Below, piece after piece: positions 43,911-54,605 of a stretch of 64,000 nucleotides of DNA. This DNA is from Gibbula magus. Its lineage: Eukaryota; Mollusca; Gastropoda; Trochida; Trochidae. Each line of letters opens with the position of its first letter. Position 1 is the first letter of the stretch. The stretch covers positions 19,263,523 to 19,327,522 of the forward strand of contig OW388301.1 of the NCBI GenBank assembly GCA_936450465.1, read 5' to 3'. Position numbers and translations under genes: made by a program. The notes below the pieces were generated by a model, which did not search any database, was not told where the DNA came from, and saw nothing but the letters and a program-made list of their open reading frames with translations.

Positions 43911-45386
43911 ATATGTATATAATGTATTATATGAAAAGTCAGACGTAGTGGATATCTGTTATGCTATATAATACCGATTCATGGATAATCAAACCATGTC
44001 AATGATTATGGGATAGAGTTTAACATATCTTATTCAGTAAACAGAAAAGGACTGGCAAACAAGCCCGTTTGACTTATGTTGAAACCGCTATATACAACCA
44101 AGTAAATACATTGAACAAGTGATGTAGATATAATACAGTGATATATTTCTTAATATATTGTACACAAGATATCTCACTCATGTCCATCTAATAACAACCT
44201 ATACCTACTTTTATCAAAAGGGGTTGAGTATGCTTTATTGATTACATCTGAATATGTTGTATTGCTATAAAAATGTAATTTTCATTCTATGACATGTTTT
44301 TACTTGTCTGTGTTATGCAATTAATCCACTGTAGTGACCGGCCGATTTCGTTAAGTAGTTAAGCATTAGTATAACCAAGAAAGTTAATCCGTTAAAACAA
44401 CACAAGCCGTTATTCCTCAAGCATAAAAAGGATTGTTACTGTAATACTAAATGTCTGCTTCCCGGTAAGTGTCAAAATACTTGTATAAACAAGTGCAGGT
44501 GGTACTGAGACAATTGTCTGTCTCTCTGTCCCGGTGTCATGAGTTGGTTGTAACAACATGAACACTATTTGTCCAATGACAATTATTGGGTAAACCAAGG
44601 AACCATGAAATTAAATTAAGTATGAAATCGTCAGAACAATTTGTTACCCTGCCAGTTGCGAAAAGACTTTTGTTGAAGTTGGGCAAGTTTCGCAATCTTG
44701 TGGTTCCAAGTTCTAACATTGATCGATTTATAAGTTTACAATTTGTGTTCGCTTGGATACGGTGATAAGGTAAGTCTCTTTCATTAATTCTTAATATTTG
44801 ATAATTGATATGACAAATATTATTCATTGGAAACATTATCCTGAAAGGACGACAGTTACACAACAGCCAAGCTCTTAGGTAACAACAAACCATATTGAAA
44901 TCGATGAAATTGACGACTGTAATTTGAGCGTCATTTATAAATATTTATTATAAACCGAATATTGTTAAACTTTATAATAAATACTGACCAAGTAAATTAT
45001 TGATATGCTTTTGTTTATTGTGATCCCTCTACCCTCTGAAATGTGATTTAATGTTATCATTGAGAAAATAAATAAATTGTTAATTGTAACATTGTCGTTC
45101 AGTATTAATAATGATTTTAGTTTGTACTTTCATTGATATATTGATACACGTTTCAATAAACTTTCATAAGTGTTGCTTCACTGAAGGAATGCAGAAATAA
45201 TTGAAATAAATAAAATTAAAGACTAAAGAAGATAAAACCAGTAAAGATTACCATTAGTTAAGTTGTCAAGACATGTGGCAAACTTTTTATATCAAATCTG
45301 TTAAGATGTCTCTTCTGTATCTGTCTGTAACTGTATTCGTTCCCAGTCAAACTCAAAGCTGAGTGTTATGCTGGGGGTTGGGTGGT
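43911..45386. other. Spacer, nothing recognised
   Basis: AT-rich noncoding DNA. The 118-codon minus frame at 44537-44893 has no recognisable domain and no supporting context. Confidence 0.4.
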
Positions 45387-45699
45387 GGGGTGCTGGCTAA
45401 AACGGCGACAGTCCAAAACGTCTACGGAATTTCTGGCGAAAACGTCGAAAATTGGCGAAAACGTCGATGAAATGACTGGCGAAAACGTCGATGGATTTTA
45501 TATTGAGTGAAATAAACTATAAAGTGTGGTATAGATAACATAAAACAATGTTGTCATTCATGATTTTATTTACACATGTTTTATATGATTTCAGCTCAGA
45601 AATCAAGCACTCGTAGGGTCTATAGCACCGATAAATTAATGTTCTCTGGTATTTTATTGCCGCTCGTCTTTGTGTTAGGGCATCACATAGGTTGATGTA

Positions 45700-45971
45700 T
45701 CACATCACACTCAATCGACAATGGGCCCGTGGATAGCCGCACATCTTGTCAACAGTGTAGTTTATATCGTCGTCCTTAAATTCCAACCAGGCTTGGAAAA
45801 CCTCTTCTTGGCGTGCAGCGGCATGGCGACGGACAAAAGCACGCAGCTTTCCTTCCTGGATGAGTCGGATCTGTATTGGTAGCAGTGTCGCTTCCTTGTG
45901 CAGCAGCTGTACCAGCCGGTACAACCCCAGAGTTCTTTCATGGCACTTGTCATTCAGTCGACGATGCCAAC
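45700..45971 (-). pseudogene. MULE-like transposase C-terminal exon, out of phase
   Basis: After the acceptor ATATTTTGCAG the exon encodes GWHRRLNDKCHERTLGLYRL and LLHKEATLLPIQIRLIQEGK, ending at TGA 45702-45700. 'N..EGWHRRLN' opens the C-terminal part of many MULE-type transposases. The natural frame needs one base from the previous exon, but exon 3 ends in phase 0. Direct splicing gives VGIVD and a stop. So the exons with the catalytic core were deleted between 46085 and 45972, where a TA microsatellite (46030-46061) now lies. Confidence 0.7.
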
Positions 45972-46028
45972 CTGCAAAATATGAGAATATAAAATATAAG
46001 ATACTCATTAAATTTATTATTATTATTT

Positions 46029-46029
<1 letters not shown>

Positions 46030-46061
<32 letters not shown>
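46030..46061. repeat. (TA)n microsatellite
   Basis: Sixteen or so TA units lie in the intron between exon 3 and the last exon of the transposon gene, at the presumed deletion site of the catalytic core. Confidence 0.9.
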
Positions 46062-46064
<3 letters not shown>

Positions 46065-46085
46065 TATAAAATAATAACAACATAC

Positions 46086-46238
46086 CTCCACTCGGACCTG
46101 TACTTGTGTCAACTTTCCGGGCTCAGGTTGGTGGACGTGTCGGTGTCGTCCCTCTGTGAAGCTGGAGCCGGCTTGCGTCACCGTCGCTGGGCAGGTCAAC
46201 TTCTTTCCACGAACGCTGCATCGCCAGTATACCTTCGC
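46086..46238 (-). CDS. MULE-like gene exon 3: FLYWCH-type zinc finger
   Basis: The acceptor TTTACACAG precedes GCGAAGGTATACTGG, and the donor is GTGGAG|GTATGT. The exon is 153 bp, 51 codons, phase 0. It reads AKVYWRCSVRGKKLTCPATV and then GRHRHVHQPEPG: Y-W-x-C, C-P-A and H-x-H, the C2H2 ligands of FLYWCH / WRKY-GCM1 DNA-binding fingers. These are usual at the N terminus of Mutator-like (MULE/Phantom-type) transposases. The DDE catalytic core that should follow is missing. Confidence 0.75.
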
Positions 46239-46352
46239 CTGTGTAAATTTCTAAAAAAAATATACAATTTTTAATGAAAAGAAACATACAAATAAGCAAC
46301 ACATTAATTGAATTATACAATGACAATCATACATGAGTACATGAGTACATAC

Positions 46353-46488
46353 CGTTACGACATAGGAGAATCCGTATGAGTCCACCAGTTTCTTCTTCCC
46401 CTTTTGAGAACCGGTGTCAACTACCTCGAATGTAAGTGGGAAGTCCGGTAGCTCTGGTGGGGCCAGGTGTGTATCTTCAAAGAGGGAT
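46353..46488 (-). CDS. MULE-like gene exon 2
   Basis: The acceptor TTTTTCAG precedes ATCCCTCTTTG. The 136-bp exon continues the frame (RSLFEDTHLAPPELPDF.., then KKKLVDSYGFSYVV) and ends GTAACG|GTATGT. Together with exon 1 it makes 531 bp, exactly 177 codons. The end 'LVDSYGFSYVV' is the beginning of a FLYWCH-type finger (G-(F/Y)-x-(F/Y) before the zinc ligands). Confidence 0.7.
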
Positions 46489-46669
46489 CTGAAAAATTAA
46501 GTAATTGTTATTTTCTTATAATTTTCTTATTTAATAACTAATATCGATTGACTACTTTAGAACAAAATTTATTTTGTTTTACTTTTTACTTTTTAATTAA
46601 TCAGTAAATTACTTTAGAACAAAAATTTTTTATTTAAACTTTTTACTTTTTAATTAATCAGTAAATTAC

Positions 46670-47064
46670 CTCTCTTGAAGAAAATCGTCTTCTGCTAGAG
46701 ATCTCGTTGACATGTCGATGTCGGAGATGTCTGGGTGGCGGGTATCGCTATCTTCTTCTGGTTCAGGTTCATGTTCTGGTTCAGGTAGTCCTGATATTTC
46801 CATGGAAGGAAAACTGACATGAAATGTCATAGACTGAATGTCCCTCTGAAATTCTTCTTCGTGGTCGGATTCGGAGCTTGATGTAGGCCTACAGGTTAGG
46901 CAGAGGAATGGAAAATCCTCGCCAGTATTACTTATTATCTTATATCTCTCTGCTGTAAGGTCTGTGCCACATGTTCTATGCGTCCACTGTTCGCATAGAT
47001 CACAACTAACCGCATGCTGATTTCGGCGAACTGTCGTCTTACACACCGTACAAGGGAAAGGCAT
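46670..47064 (-). CDS. MULE-like gene exon 1: PHD-type zinc finger
   Basis: It starts at the ATG at 47064 (MPFPCTVCK). The first 55 residues form a PHD-like finger: C-x2-C, then C-x2-C (CDLCEQWTHRTC, with the usual W before the H-x2-C), then C-x2-C (FLCLTC). An acidic tail (EPEHEPEPEEDSD) follows. The exon ends AGAGAG|GTAATT with a good donor at 46669. It is 395 bp long, leaving phase 2. PHD fingers read histone H3 tails, so in a transposon protein this could guide insertion or binding to chromatin; that role is inference. The frame is intact. Confidence 0.75.
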
Positions 47065-47470
47065 GGTGGTGAGTGACAACTAACCTGCTAAATTTTCTTA
47101 TTTTATAATACTCGTTGTATTGATATTGAGTTTCCTAATTAATTTTGAGATCATCCCCTTATTCATTAAAGAGGAGTTTGAGTTTATCCACTTATCAATG
47201 AAATCTTGTGTCCAAGCGAACATTTTGTTTTAATCACAACACTGTCGGCGACTTCAATACACGGTAATACCACATTGTAATAATCACATTAATCACTTGT
47301 AAGGATTAAAACGTAAATAAAAACAAACTAAATAATACTTTTATAGTTTATTTCACTCAATATAAAATCCATCGACGTTTTCGCCAGACATTTCATCGAC
47401 GTTTTCGCCAAATATTCGCCGTTTTCGCCTTTCGACGTTTTGGTTTATCGCCGTTTTGTCCCGTTCCCGG

Positions 47471-47868
47471 GGGGTGCTGGCTAAAACGGCGACAGTCCAA
47501 AACGTCTACGGAATTTCTGGCGAAAACGTCGAAAATTAGCGAAAACGTCGATGAAATGACTGGCGAAAACGTCGATGGATTTTATATTGAGTGAAATAAA
47601 CTATAAAGTGTGGTATAGATAACATAAAACAATGTTGTCATTCATGATTTTATTTACACATGTTTTATATGATTTCAGCTCAGAAATCAAGCACTCGTAG
47701 GGTCTATAGCACCGATAAATTAATGTTCTCTGGTATTTTATTGCCGCTCGTCTTTGTGTTAGGGCATCACATAGGTTGATGTATCACATCACACTCAATC
47801 GACAATGGGCCCGTGGATAGCCGCACATCTTGTCAACAGTGTAGTTTATATTGTCGTCCTTAAATTCC
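47471..47868. mobile_element. Second MULE-like copy, truncated
   Basis: It repeats 45387-45784 with an offset of 2,084 bp and only a few differences (for example AAATTGGCG versus AAATTAGCG, and TATATCGTCG versus TATATTGTCG). It covers the left TIR and the 3' part of the last transposase exon, then breaks at CCTTAAATTCC. The immediate head-to-tail position suggests tandem duplication or two insertions at one site. Confidence 0.9.
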
Positions 47869-47885
47869 ATGGTGCGCATGCGCTG

Positions 47886-48309
47886 TTATTTTCGTAGATA
47901 GAGGGTGAAGGTCTCACATGTGGGTGCGGACACTACTTCCTCCGGGAGTTGGTTCCAGTCTTTTATTGTGCGTGGAAAGAATGATTGACGTAGTATCTCG
48001 CAGTTGCACCGAAGCTGTTTATAGTTCTGTGTGTTGTCTTTCCCGGTCCTCGAGTTATTAGGAATAAGCACTGGATCCTTCGGTATTGCTACTAGTTCAT
48101 TAATGATTTTATAGAGTAGTACAAGTCTGTGTTCTCTTCTGCGATCTTTTAGTGGGTTTAATCCAATATCTTCGAGCATTTTACTCGGTCTACTCTCCCA
48201 TGAATAATCCGCTGTTATGAATCTTGCAGCCGCTCTCTGTACCTTCTCAAGTGAAAGAATGTCAGATTTGGTGTATGGGTCCCAGATTGATGAGCAATAT
48301 TCAATAATC
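47886..48309 (-). pseudogene. LINE pol C-terminal fragment
   Basis: In minus sense: CSSIWDPYTKSDILSLEKVQ and RAAARFITADYSWESRPSKM, then MLEDIGLNPLKDRRREHRLV and SFFPRTIKDWNQLPEEVVSA. The 'SS.WDP.T...I..LE.VQR.AARF', 'L..L...R...RL...YKI' and 'R.SFFPRTI.DWN.LP' blocks are the standard tail of a common invertebrate LINE group. The frame is open but isolated. It adjoins an RT fragment in the opposite direction at 48310. Confidence 0.8.
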
Positions 48310-48595
48310 AGGATTTACATGTGGTGACTCTACAACTAATCAATTAACCTATTTGTATGATTTCATAGCCAAAGCACTGGATGATGGTAAAGAAGTAAGA
48401 GCTGTCTTTTGCGATATTAGCAAAGCATTTGATAAAGTTTGGCATCAAGGTATACTACAGAAATTAAAATCCTATGGAATAGATGGTAACTTATTGAATT
48501 GGTTTGAAAGTTATTTGAAAAATAGAACTCAGCGAGTTGTTATAAATGGACATGTGGAATTCGAGATTTTTAATGTTATTAAGTTAATTTGTTGA
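48308..48595 (+). pseudogene. LINE reverse transcriptase fragment
   Basis: It reads SGFTCGDSTTNQLTYLYDFI, VRAVFCDISKAFDKVWHQGI and SYGIDGNLLNWFESYLKNRT. These are RT blocks including the first catalytic Asp (CDISKAFDKVW). Both ends are truncated; GVPQG and ADD are absent. It is of the same general type as the RT at 34835-35835 but on the other strand. Confidence 0.8.
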
Positions 48596-49270
48596 CTTAC
48601 CTAATAAAATGTGTTTGATAGTAACATAGCAAGTTTATGAGACGTTATTTATTTAAAAAAAATAATATTTCATAACTATAAATGAAACCATTATACCTCC
48701 GAGTTAGGAATTTATAGTAGTATATTGGTGAACATAACTGTTAGATTTCGCGTAAGCGTGTTAGACCTGGATGACTGTTATGTTGTATGAATCCGATCAG
48801 CGGCTCTGGCTTTGTCTAATATAACTCTTAAACATTCAGTACGTTTCCGAATACAATGATACATTCAGTGTACAAGTACCAATGATGTGCCAGTTGCAAC
48901 CAGTGTTCACAGGATTCAGTTCATCCTGCGCCATCATGGCATTTTATTTCGTTTCACTACTTCATAACTTGTATGATATGGAAAATACTCGTAATTGCTA
49001 AATAACCAGGAAATTATATACCTAAAATTGAGCAGTGTTGCCAGTCCGAAGATGAGTAATCATCAACTTAGGGCCCAAATCAAACATTTGTATCTTAGCT
49101 TTCAACATTGATATCAATTATCCCTTTCTCTCTTACTGTCATTTTAATCATTACATTCTATCATAAACAAGTTAAGAAAAAAAGCAACGTAGACCTTCAT
49201 TAAATTTAAATAAACATCGAAGTCACGTGGGACAATGTCAGGTGTGCTTGATTCGAATACTACTTGAACC
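48596..49270. other. AT-rich spacer, nothing recognised
   Basis: No gene or repeat boundary was found. Confidence 0.4.
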
Positions 49271-49281
49271 AACTCTGACAT

Positions 49282-50268
49282 ACATCTGCTTACAAGACAT
49301 ACATATTGATGATTCTACTTGTAATACAATGAGAAATGAATGGGGGTTACAATCAATCATTGCGCCTTTTAAATCCAACTCCAGAGGAGTGGCTATACTT
49401 TTTAATAATGACATTGATCTCAAGATACATAGAACTATAATTGATGAAAATGGAAACTATATCATTGTTGACATTTCTCTTGAAGACAAAAGAATGACAT
49501 TAACAAATCTTTATGGCCCAAATAATGATGATCCTCAATTTTACATTGATTTGTTTGAAAATATTTTGAAGTTTGATAATGATTCATTAGTAATAGTTGG
49601 AGACTGGAACCTGGTGCTTGACCCAACAATTGATCTTGAGAATTATAAGCATGTAAATAACCCAAAAGCAAGAAATACTGTACTGGAATTTATTGAGACT
49701 TATTGACATCTGGAGAACACTGAATGATAGAACAAAAAAATACACCTGGTGGAAAAAGAATCCAAGACAACAGGCTAGACTTGATTTCTTTATTGTATCT
49801 GATGATATACTTGATATAACTCTGGATTCAGATATTTTGCCAGGATACAAGAGTGATCACTCAACAGTAACATTAACATTTTCAAATACTTTAAATCAAG
49901 AAAGAGGAAAAGGATACTGGAAATTAAATAATTCTTTGCTACTAAATCCTGATTATGGAAATTTAGTTAGAACTGTATTAAATGAAACTATTCAAGAATA
50001 TTCAACAGATGAAATCAAAGACTTTAATAACACTGAAAAAATAAAACTTACAATTTCTGATTCTCTATTTCTTGAGACATTGCTAATGAAGATCCGTGGA
50101 AAAACTATATCTTTTTCATCTTATCTTAAAAAAACAAAGTTGAAAAATACTGAAGAATTAGAACTAAAGATACAACAGACTGAGGACAATATAAGAAGAG
50201 ACTTTCAAAATATAGATGAGGAATTGCTCTCTGCATTATCTAAGCATAAAAAAGAATTGGAACCCTAA
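49282..50268 (+). pseudogene. L1/Tx1-like endonuclease and linker (two frames)
   Basis: The first frame holds SRGVAILFNNDIDLKIH, TLTNLYGPNNDDPQFY, VIVGDWNLVLDPTID (G-D-W-N, metal-binding) and NPKARNTVLEFIE. A second, shifted from about 49690, holds DIWRTLNDRTKKYTWWKKNP, ARLDFFIVSDDI and the catalytic YKSDHSTVTLTF. These are the L1/Tx1 endonuclease blocks in order. A charged linker follows to 50268. The first 19 codons of the open frame beginning at 49227 are target DNA, not element. Confidence 0.85.
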
Positions 50269-51729
50269 CCCTAAAAGTATTGTTATTAATAATAATTAAT
50301 ATAAACTGGATCAATATGCTGATGACACTGAACTATTTCTTGATGGAACTGAAGAGAGTTTGTACTCTGCAATAGACACAATTAATAGATTTTATGAAAT
50401 GTCTGGTTTGAAAATTAATTTAGACAAATCAAAAGCAATTTGGATTGGATCAAAAGCTAAATCTAATGAGAGGATATGTAAAGACATGAATATTGAATGG
50501 GTATCAGGTGAATTTGATGTACTTGGTATTAAATTTACACCAGATCTTGAAGAGCTATGGGTAATCAACACAAAAAAGAGACTGGAAGACATTAACAGAC
50601 TCCTAGCATCGTGGAGGAAAAGACATTTAACTTTAATTGGTACAATAACAGTAATTAAGACTCTAGCATTCTCCAAATTAGTTCATATTTTCAATTCTCT
50701 GCCCAACCCTCCAACAGACTTTATTACTTCCCTCAATAGAACATTTTATAAATTCATTTGGAATGATAAAAATGATAAAATAAAGAGAAGTACTCTGAAA
50801 CACAACTATGAGGAAGGGGGATTGAGAATGATTGACATAGACATTTTTATTGATGCATTGAAACTTTCAACATTAAGATTTTACTTGAAAAACTTAGAAA
50901 AAAATAATCCATGCAATATACCATTTGAAGATATTTTTAATTTTGGTGCTTATTCTGAAACCCTCTTTAATATTGAAAATCCTTTTTGGCAGGATGTTCT
51001 TAAAGCCTGGAAAAGGTTTCACATGAAACATTATGTTGACTCAAACAAGATTAAAGATATTATATCCCAACCACTTTGGTTTAACCACAATTTTAAAAAT
51101 TCATTTCATTTTATACAGAATTGGGCAGAGAAAGGAATTGTGAATATTAGTGATATATGTGATGAAACTGGTCTTTTATCAATAAAATCTTTAAAAGAGA
51201 AATACGGTATTAAAGGTACATTTTTGGATTTTAGTTACTTACTTCATATTATACCTGAATCTTGGAAACATGCTCTAAACCTTTGTTCGCCCATCCCAAT
51301 CAGATGCATTCATGTTTCGGAATGCCAGTTAAATTTAGTAAAAACTTCAAAAGGTTGTAGATTATTTTGGTTTGGTTTGGTACTCTGCATCAAAACAGAT
51401 TACTGAATCATATCATCATTGCTGCAAAAAGACATATCTACATTTGCAATATCAATAGTATATCTCCCAATTTTCATTCATATTTAAAAACTCTTAAGCA
51501 AATATTCTTTGTGGAAAATCATATTGCAACCAAAAATAATAAAATTGAAGAATTTACTCACAAATGGAGCCTTCTCTTCCCAGTACTTAGATGATTACAA
51601 AGTATGTTCATTCATTACCATGTACCTAATTTATGCTGCAAACATGTTTTATGTTTTATATGCCTCATTACCTGATGTATATACATGTAATCTTTGGAAC
51701 CAATAAAAAAAAAAACAAAAAAAAAAAAA
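49285..51729 (+). mobile_element. 5'-truncated L1/Tx1-like LINE, poly(A), 14-bp TSD
   Basis: The sequence AACTCTGACATACA occurs at 49271-49284 and again at 51730-51743, after an interrupted A-tract of about 28 bases. The insert starts inside the endonuclease (TCTGCTTACAAGAC, ..ICLQD..) and ends after the pol tail and a short 3' UTR. Poly(A), long TSD and 5' truncation are classical L1-type features. Internal deletion and frameshifts make it inactive. Confidence 0.92.
50300..51590 (+). pseudogene. L1/Tx1-like RT palm end and C-terminal region
   Basis: The sequence restarts at the catalytic box (QYADDTELFLDG at about 50310), then FYEMSGLKINLDKSKAIWIG, LLASWRKRHLTLIGTITVIK, FIWNDKNDKIKRSTLKHNY and EGGLRMIDIDIFIDALKLS. 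These thumb and connection blocks are typical of L1/Tx1 pol. The whole RT region before YADD is missing. The final part is in another frame (51367-51594). Confidence 0.85.
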
Positions 51730-51743
51730 AACTCTGACATACA

Positions 51744-52102
51744 GCAACTAAACCACTTGACACATCCAACATCTCTGAGTAAACGAGATGAGAAGGGACC
51801 GATTACAGCCTCTAACTTCATAAAATTCGCAATATGAGCCCTTGAGATATCAGAGATCATATATCAAAGATTTTGTGTTAATGCACAAAATATATGACGT
51901 CATCTTAGCTGAGACAAGGTTCTAGTTGAAGTTCTAAGTCACACATGCAATAGATTCTTCCACAGTATTTACTGAATCGTCATTTACTGAAATTGAGGGA
52001 CGTCCTCACTCGGACGTACGTGTACCTTCCAAGTACTTCCTGCCTGATGTGAAAAGATACCTTCCTCTGCTAAACAGTGGAACATGAAAGAACGTCTTCC
52101 AC
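51744..52102. other. Spacer, nothing recognised
   Basis: No gene or repeat boundary was found. Confidence 0.4.
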
Positions 52103-52391
52103 ATGAGTGAGTGAGTTGGGGTTTAACGCTGCTTTCAAGCTAGAGTATTTCACTTATATCGCGGCTGCTAGTATTATGACAGGGAGAAAGCCTGAAACCT
52201 GCGAGCAGCGGCTTGAACTAGCGAACCATGGGTGGTAATATGCTGGAATTCAGTGTTGAATTGCACCCAAACCTTACTGCGTGTACAACAGTTCTCTACT
52301 GCAGACACAGTTGCCGTGCCTCTGGCGGGATTCGAACCCCAGACCTCTTGATCCGAAGCCGAACGCGCTAACCAGTGCACTATCCCGCCCC
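52103..52391 (-). mobile_element. tRNA(Arg)-derived SINE, second copy
   Basis: Minus-strand copy of the 10705 family, with head (GGGGGCGGGATAGTGCACTG..), B box GGGGTTCGAATCCCGCC, body and the GCGTTAAACCCCAACTCACT tail. CGTCTTCCAC upstream and CGTCTTCAC downstream may be the TSD (one base differs). Part of the body is deleted compared with the complete copy (the CATGTGGC..ATTGCGG region). Confidence 0.88.
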
Positions 52392-52528
52392 CGTCTTCAC
52401 CGTAAACCGTCAATATACATCAATCATCCAAAATTGAGTTCCACAGAAGATATGGTGTGTATAAGACATCACAGTGGTTTTACATCATCGGGTAATGTCA
52501 TCAGAAATGCTATGACTTCATAAAATGT

Positions 52529-52861
52529 TGACGCCACAATGCTACGACATCACCACTTTGGAAGTCAACTTGCAGACTTCCGTGTTTCTGCTTCTAGGAT
52601 ATAGAGCACTACGATATCATGAGGTTCTAGAGTAGGAAAGTTGGCTTTAATCGGAGATTCATAAAAATACGAGTTCATAAAAGTTTTACTTTTTTACTTT
52701 TATCAACGAGTGTTGACATATTTGATATCAGAAGACACGAGGGTGAGATTATGTTTATCATCCAAAATCATTCTTCATTACGCTTCAACGAAAAAAGTGT
52801 ATATCTGAGCACAGCTCTGCAAGTTGACTTCCAATGTGGTAATGTTGTAGCATTGTGACGT
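52529..52861. mobile_element. MITE with about 47-bp TIRs
   Basis: The left arm TGACGCCACAATGCTACGAC..AAGTCAACTTGCAGA pairs with the right arm TCTGCAAGTTGACTTCCA..GCATTGTGACGTCA with a few mismatches. The interior (from CTTCCGTGTTTCTGCTTCTA) reappears as a direct copy at 53193-53435. No coding frame is present. Confidence 0.75.
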
Positions 52862-52874
52862 CATCATGTTTATG

Positions 52875-53538
52875 AAACAACTTTTTATGTACAAAACGTG
52901 TGTGTGTATCCAACTTTGAAGTTTAGTTTTGTAAAACTTGTCATTTTAATACATACACGTGTATCCAAGTATAGTAACGTGACGTTATTGAGGACGTCAT
53001 AGATGATAGATTGTACATGTTATGTATGACAATGATTATATGAAGGCTTATCAAACTACTTAACGCCTACAGAGAGCCTTAAAATACAAATTTATTTCGA
53101 TTCTTTACCTTCACAGATCAATGTTCATGAACACAATTTGATGGCAATATAGTCTGTTTTAGGCAAACTGTCCCGAATGCAATTACATAGATGTAGACTT
53201 CCGTGTTTCTGCTTCTAAGATTTGGAGCACTACGATGTCATGAAGTTCTAGAGTAGGAAAGTTGGCTTTAATCGGAGATTCATAAAAACACGAGTTCATA
53301 AAAGTTTTACTTTTTTACTTTTATCAACGAGTGTTGACATATTTGATATCAGAAGACACGAGGGTGAGATTATATTTATCATCCAAAATCATTCTTCATT
53401 ACGCTTCAACGAGAAAGTGTATATCTGAGCACAGCTGATATTCACCAGCGTCATCTGTATTTCTGTTATTCATCTTATTTTAAAAAACTAAACTTCGAAG
53501 TTGGACACACACAAAAGTTTTGTACATAAAAAGTTGTT
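52875..53538. repeat. Inverted repeat enclosing a duplicated MITE interior
   Basis: The left arm AAACAACTTTTTATGTACAA..TTTGAAGTTTAGTTTTG at 52875-52936 is mirrored at about 53483-53538. Between them lies a second copy (about 242 bp) of the interior of the MITE at 52529, in the same direction, without its TIRs. The arrangement looks like a composite of two element families. Confidence 0.7.
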
Positions 53539-53845
53539 TTGGGAAAATATATATTTCAATAACTAAATTGTCAAGGGGTTATCTCTGAACTAAAACCACT
53601 TATAAATCAAGAGTGTGCAGTGTATCAAATACTGTACTATCATTCATATCATCAGCTCTTCCATATAATGAACATTTATGTCAGTGTTAGGGAAGACAGT
53701 GTTGATAGGTTGGTGAATACAGTATGATAACACTGGCATTTCCTGTTGTAATCATGGTTTATGTAAAGACATATCTACAAACTCTACATACTAAAAAGTT
53801 GATTACATGGGTGTGATGTACTATGTTTCATATTTCAGTTCTTAA

Positions 53846-54185
53846 AGGGGCAGTAGCACGTTTTTTTCGCTCAAATAAGTCGATGAAATGTAATGAAATC
53901 GTAAAACACCTTTCTCTTTTGGAAAGATCAAGTTAAAAATGAGTGTACATGGCTCAATAAACCCATGGGAATCGTTTTTGTCATTCGAAATAATAAAATG
54001 TTTTCACAATAAAATGGCCGTCATGCCATTTTTGTTTTATAGGCAACATCGATATTACTACTACGGATACTTGGTTTGTGTAATGAGATGTTTTACCCGC
54101 TAAAATAAATTTAAATTGCACAAACTATCATTATAATAAGGTAATTTGAATAAATAAATGTTGCAAAAAACGTCCTACTGCCCCT
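53846..54185. mobile_element. TTAA-flanked MITE, copy 4
   Basis: AGGGGCAGTAGCACGTTTTT at the left, ACGTCCTACTGCCCCT at the right, TTAA on both sides (53842-53845 and 54186-54189). It is in the same direction as copy 2. Confidence 0.9.
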
Positions 54186-54189
54186 TTAA

Positions 54190-54591
54190 CTATTACATGT
54201 ACAACAAACATGTTGACGAACTGCAACTCTTGATGATGATAAGATGAGGCCTTACATCATTTACAAAATTTTCCACATCAAAATGTTTACTGGTTAAGCA
54301 TATAATCGTAAATTACAAAGTTACAAGTGCGAGAATTTTGCTCGGTTCAAACCTAACACCTCACCCTATATCCATCAATCGAATATATATCTGCATGCAA
54401 TCTGTTCACCTTCTGGTGTAAATGGACATTCAGTAAACTTACATTACACTGACATGTTATCGTTCTTTACTCATTTGTAAAATACTCATACACATATTGT
54501 GGTCGTCACGCCAGTGTTCCATGTTTCGAACTTTGGCATAATGAAGTTTTTTTTATATCGATTAAATGAGGAAAAATCATTACAACTACAT
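54190..54591. other. Spacer, nothing recognised
   Basis: No gene or repeat boundary was found. Confidence 0.4.
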
Positions 54592-54605
54592 TGAATTAGT
54601 TTAAG

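Larger units (their letters stand above)
45387..47470. mobile_element. MULE-like DNA transposon with PHD-FLYWCH gene
   Basis: A 2,084-bp unit with about 130-bp TIRs built from repeated GGCGAAAACGTCGA motifs. The left end (AAAACGGCGACAGTCCAAAA) mirrors the right end (..CCGTTTTGTCCCGTTCCCGG), and the inner parts share ATTGAGTGAAATAAACTATA. GGGGTGCTGG occurs just before the left end and just after the right end. It could be a TSD of 9-10 bp as in Mutator-like elements, or the junction of a tandem duplication. The interior holds a split gene on the minus strand. A second partial copy follows without spacer. Confidence 0.78.

Noticed and set aside
44537..44893. A 118-codon minus-strand frame as a host exon
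   Set aside because: There is no recognisable domain, no splice or codon-use support, and it is surrounded by AT-rich noncoding DNA.
49227..49284. N-terminal 19 codons of the endonuclease frame as a natural LINE start
   Set aside because: They lie outside the 14-bp target duplication, so they are host DNA that happens to be in frame.
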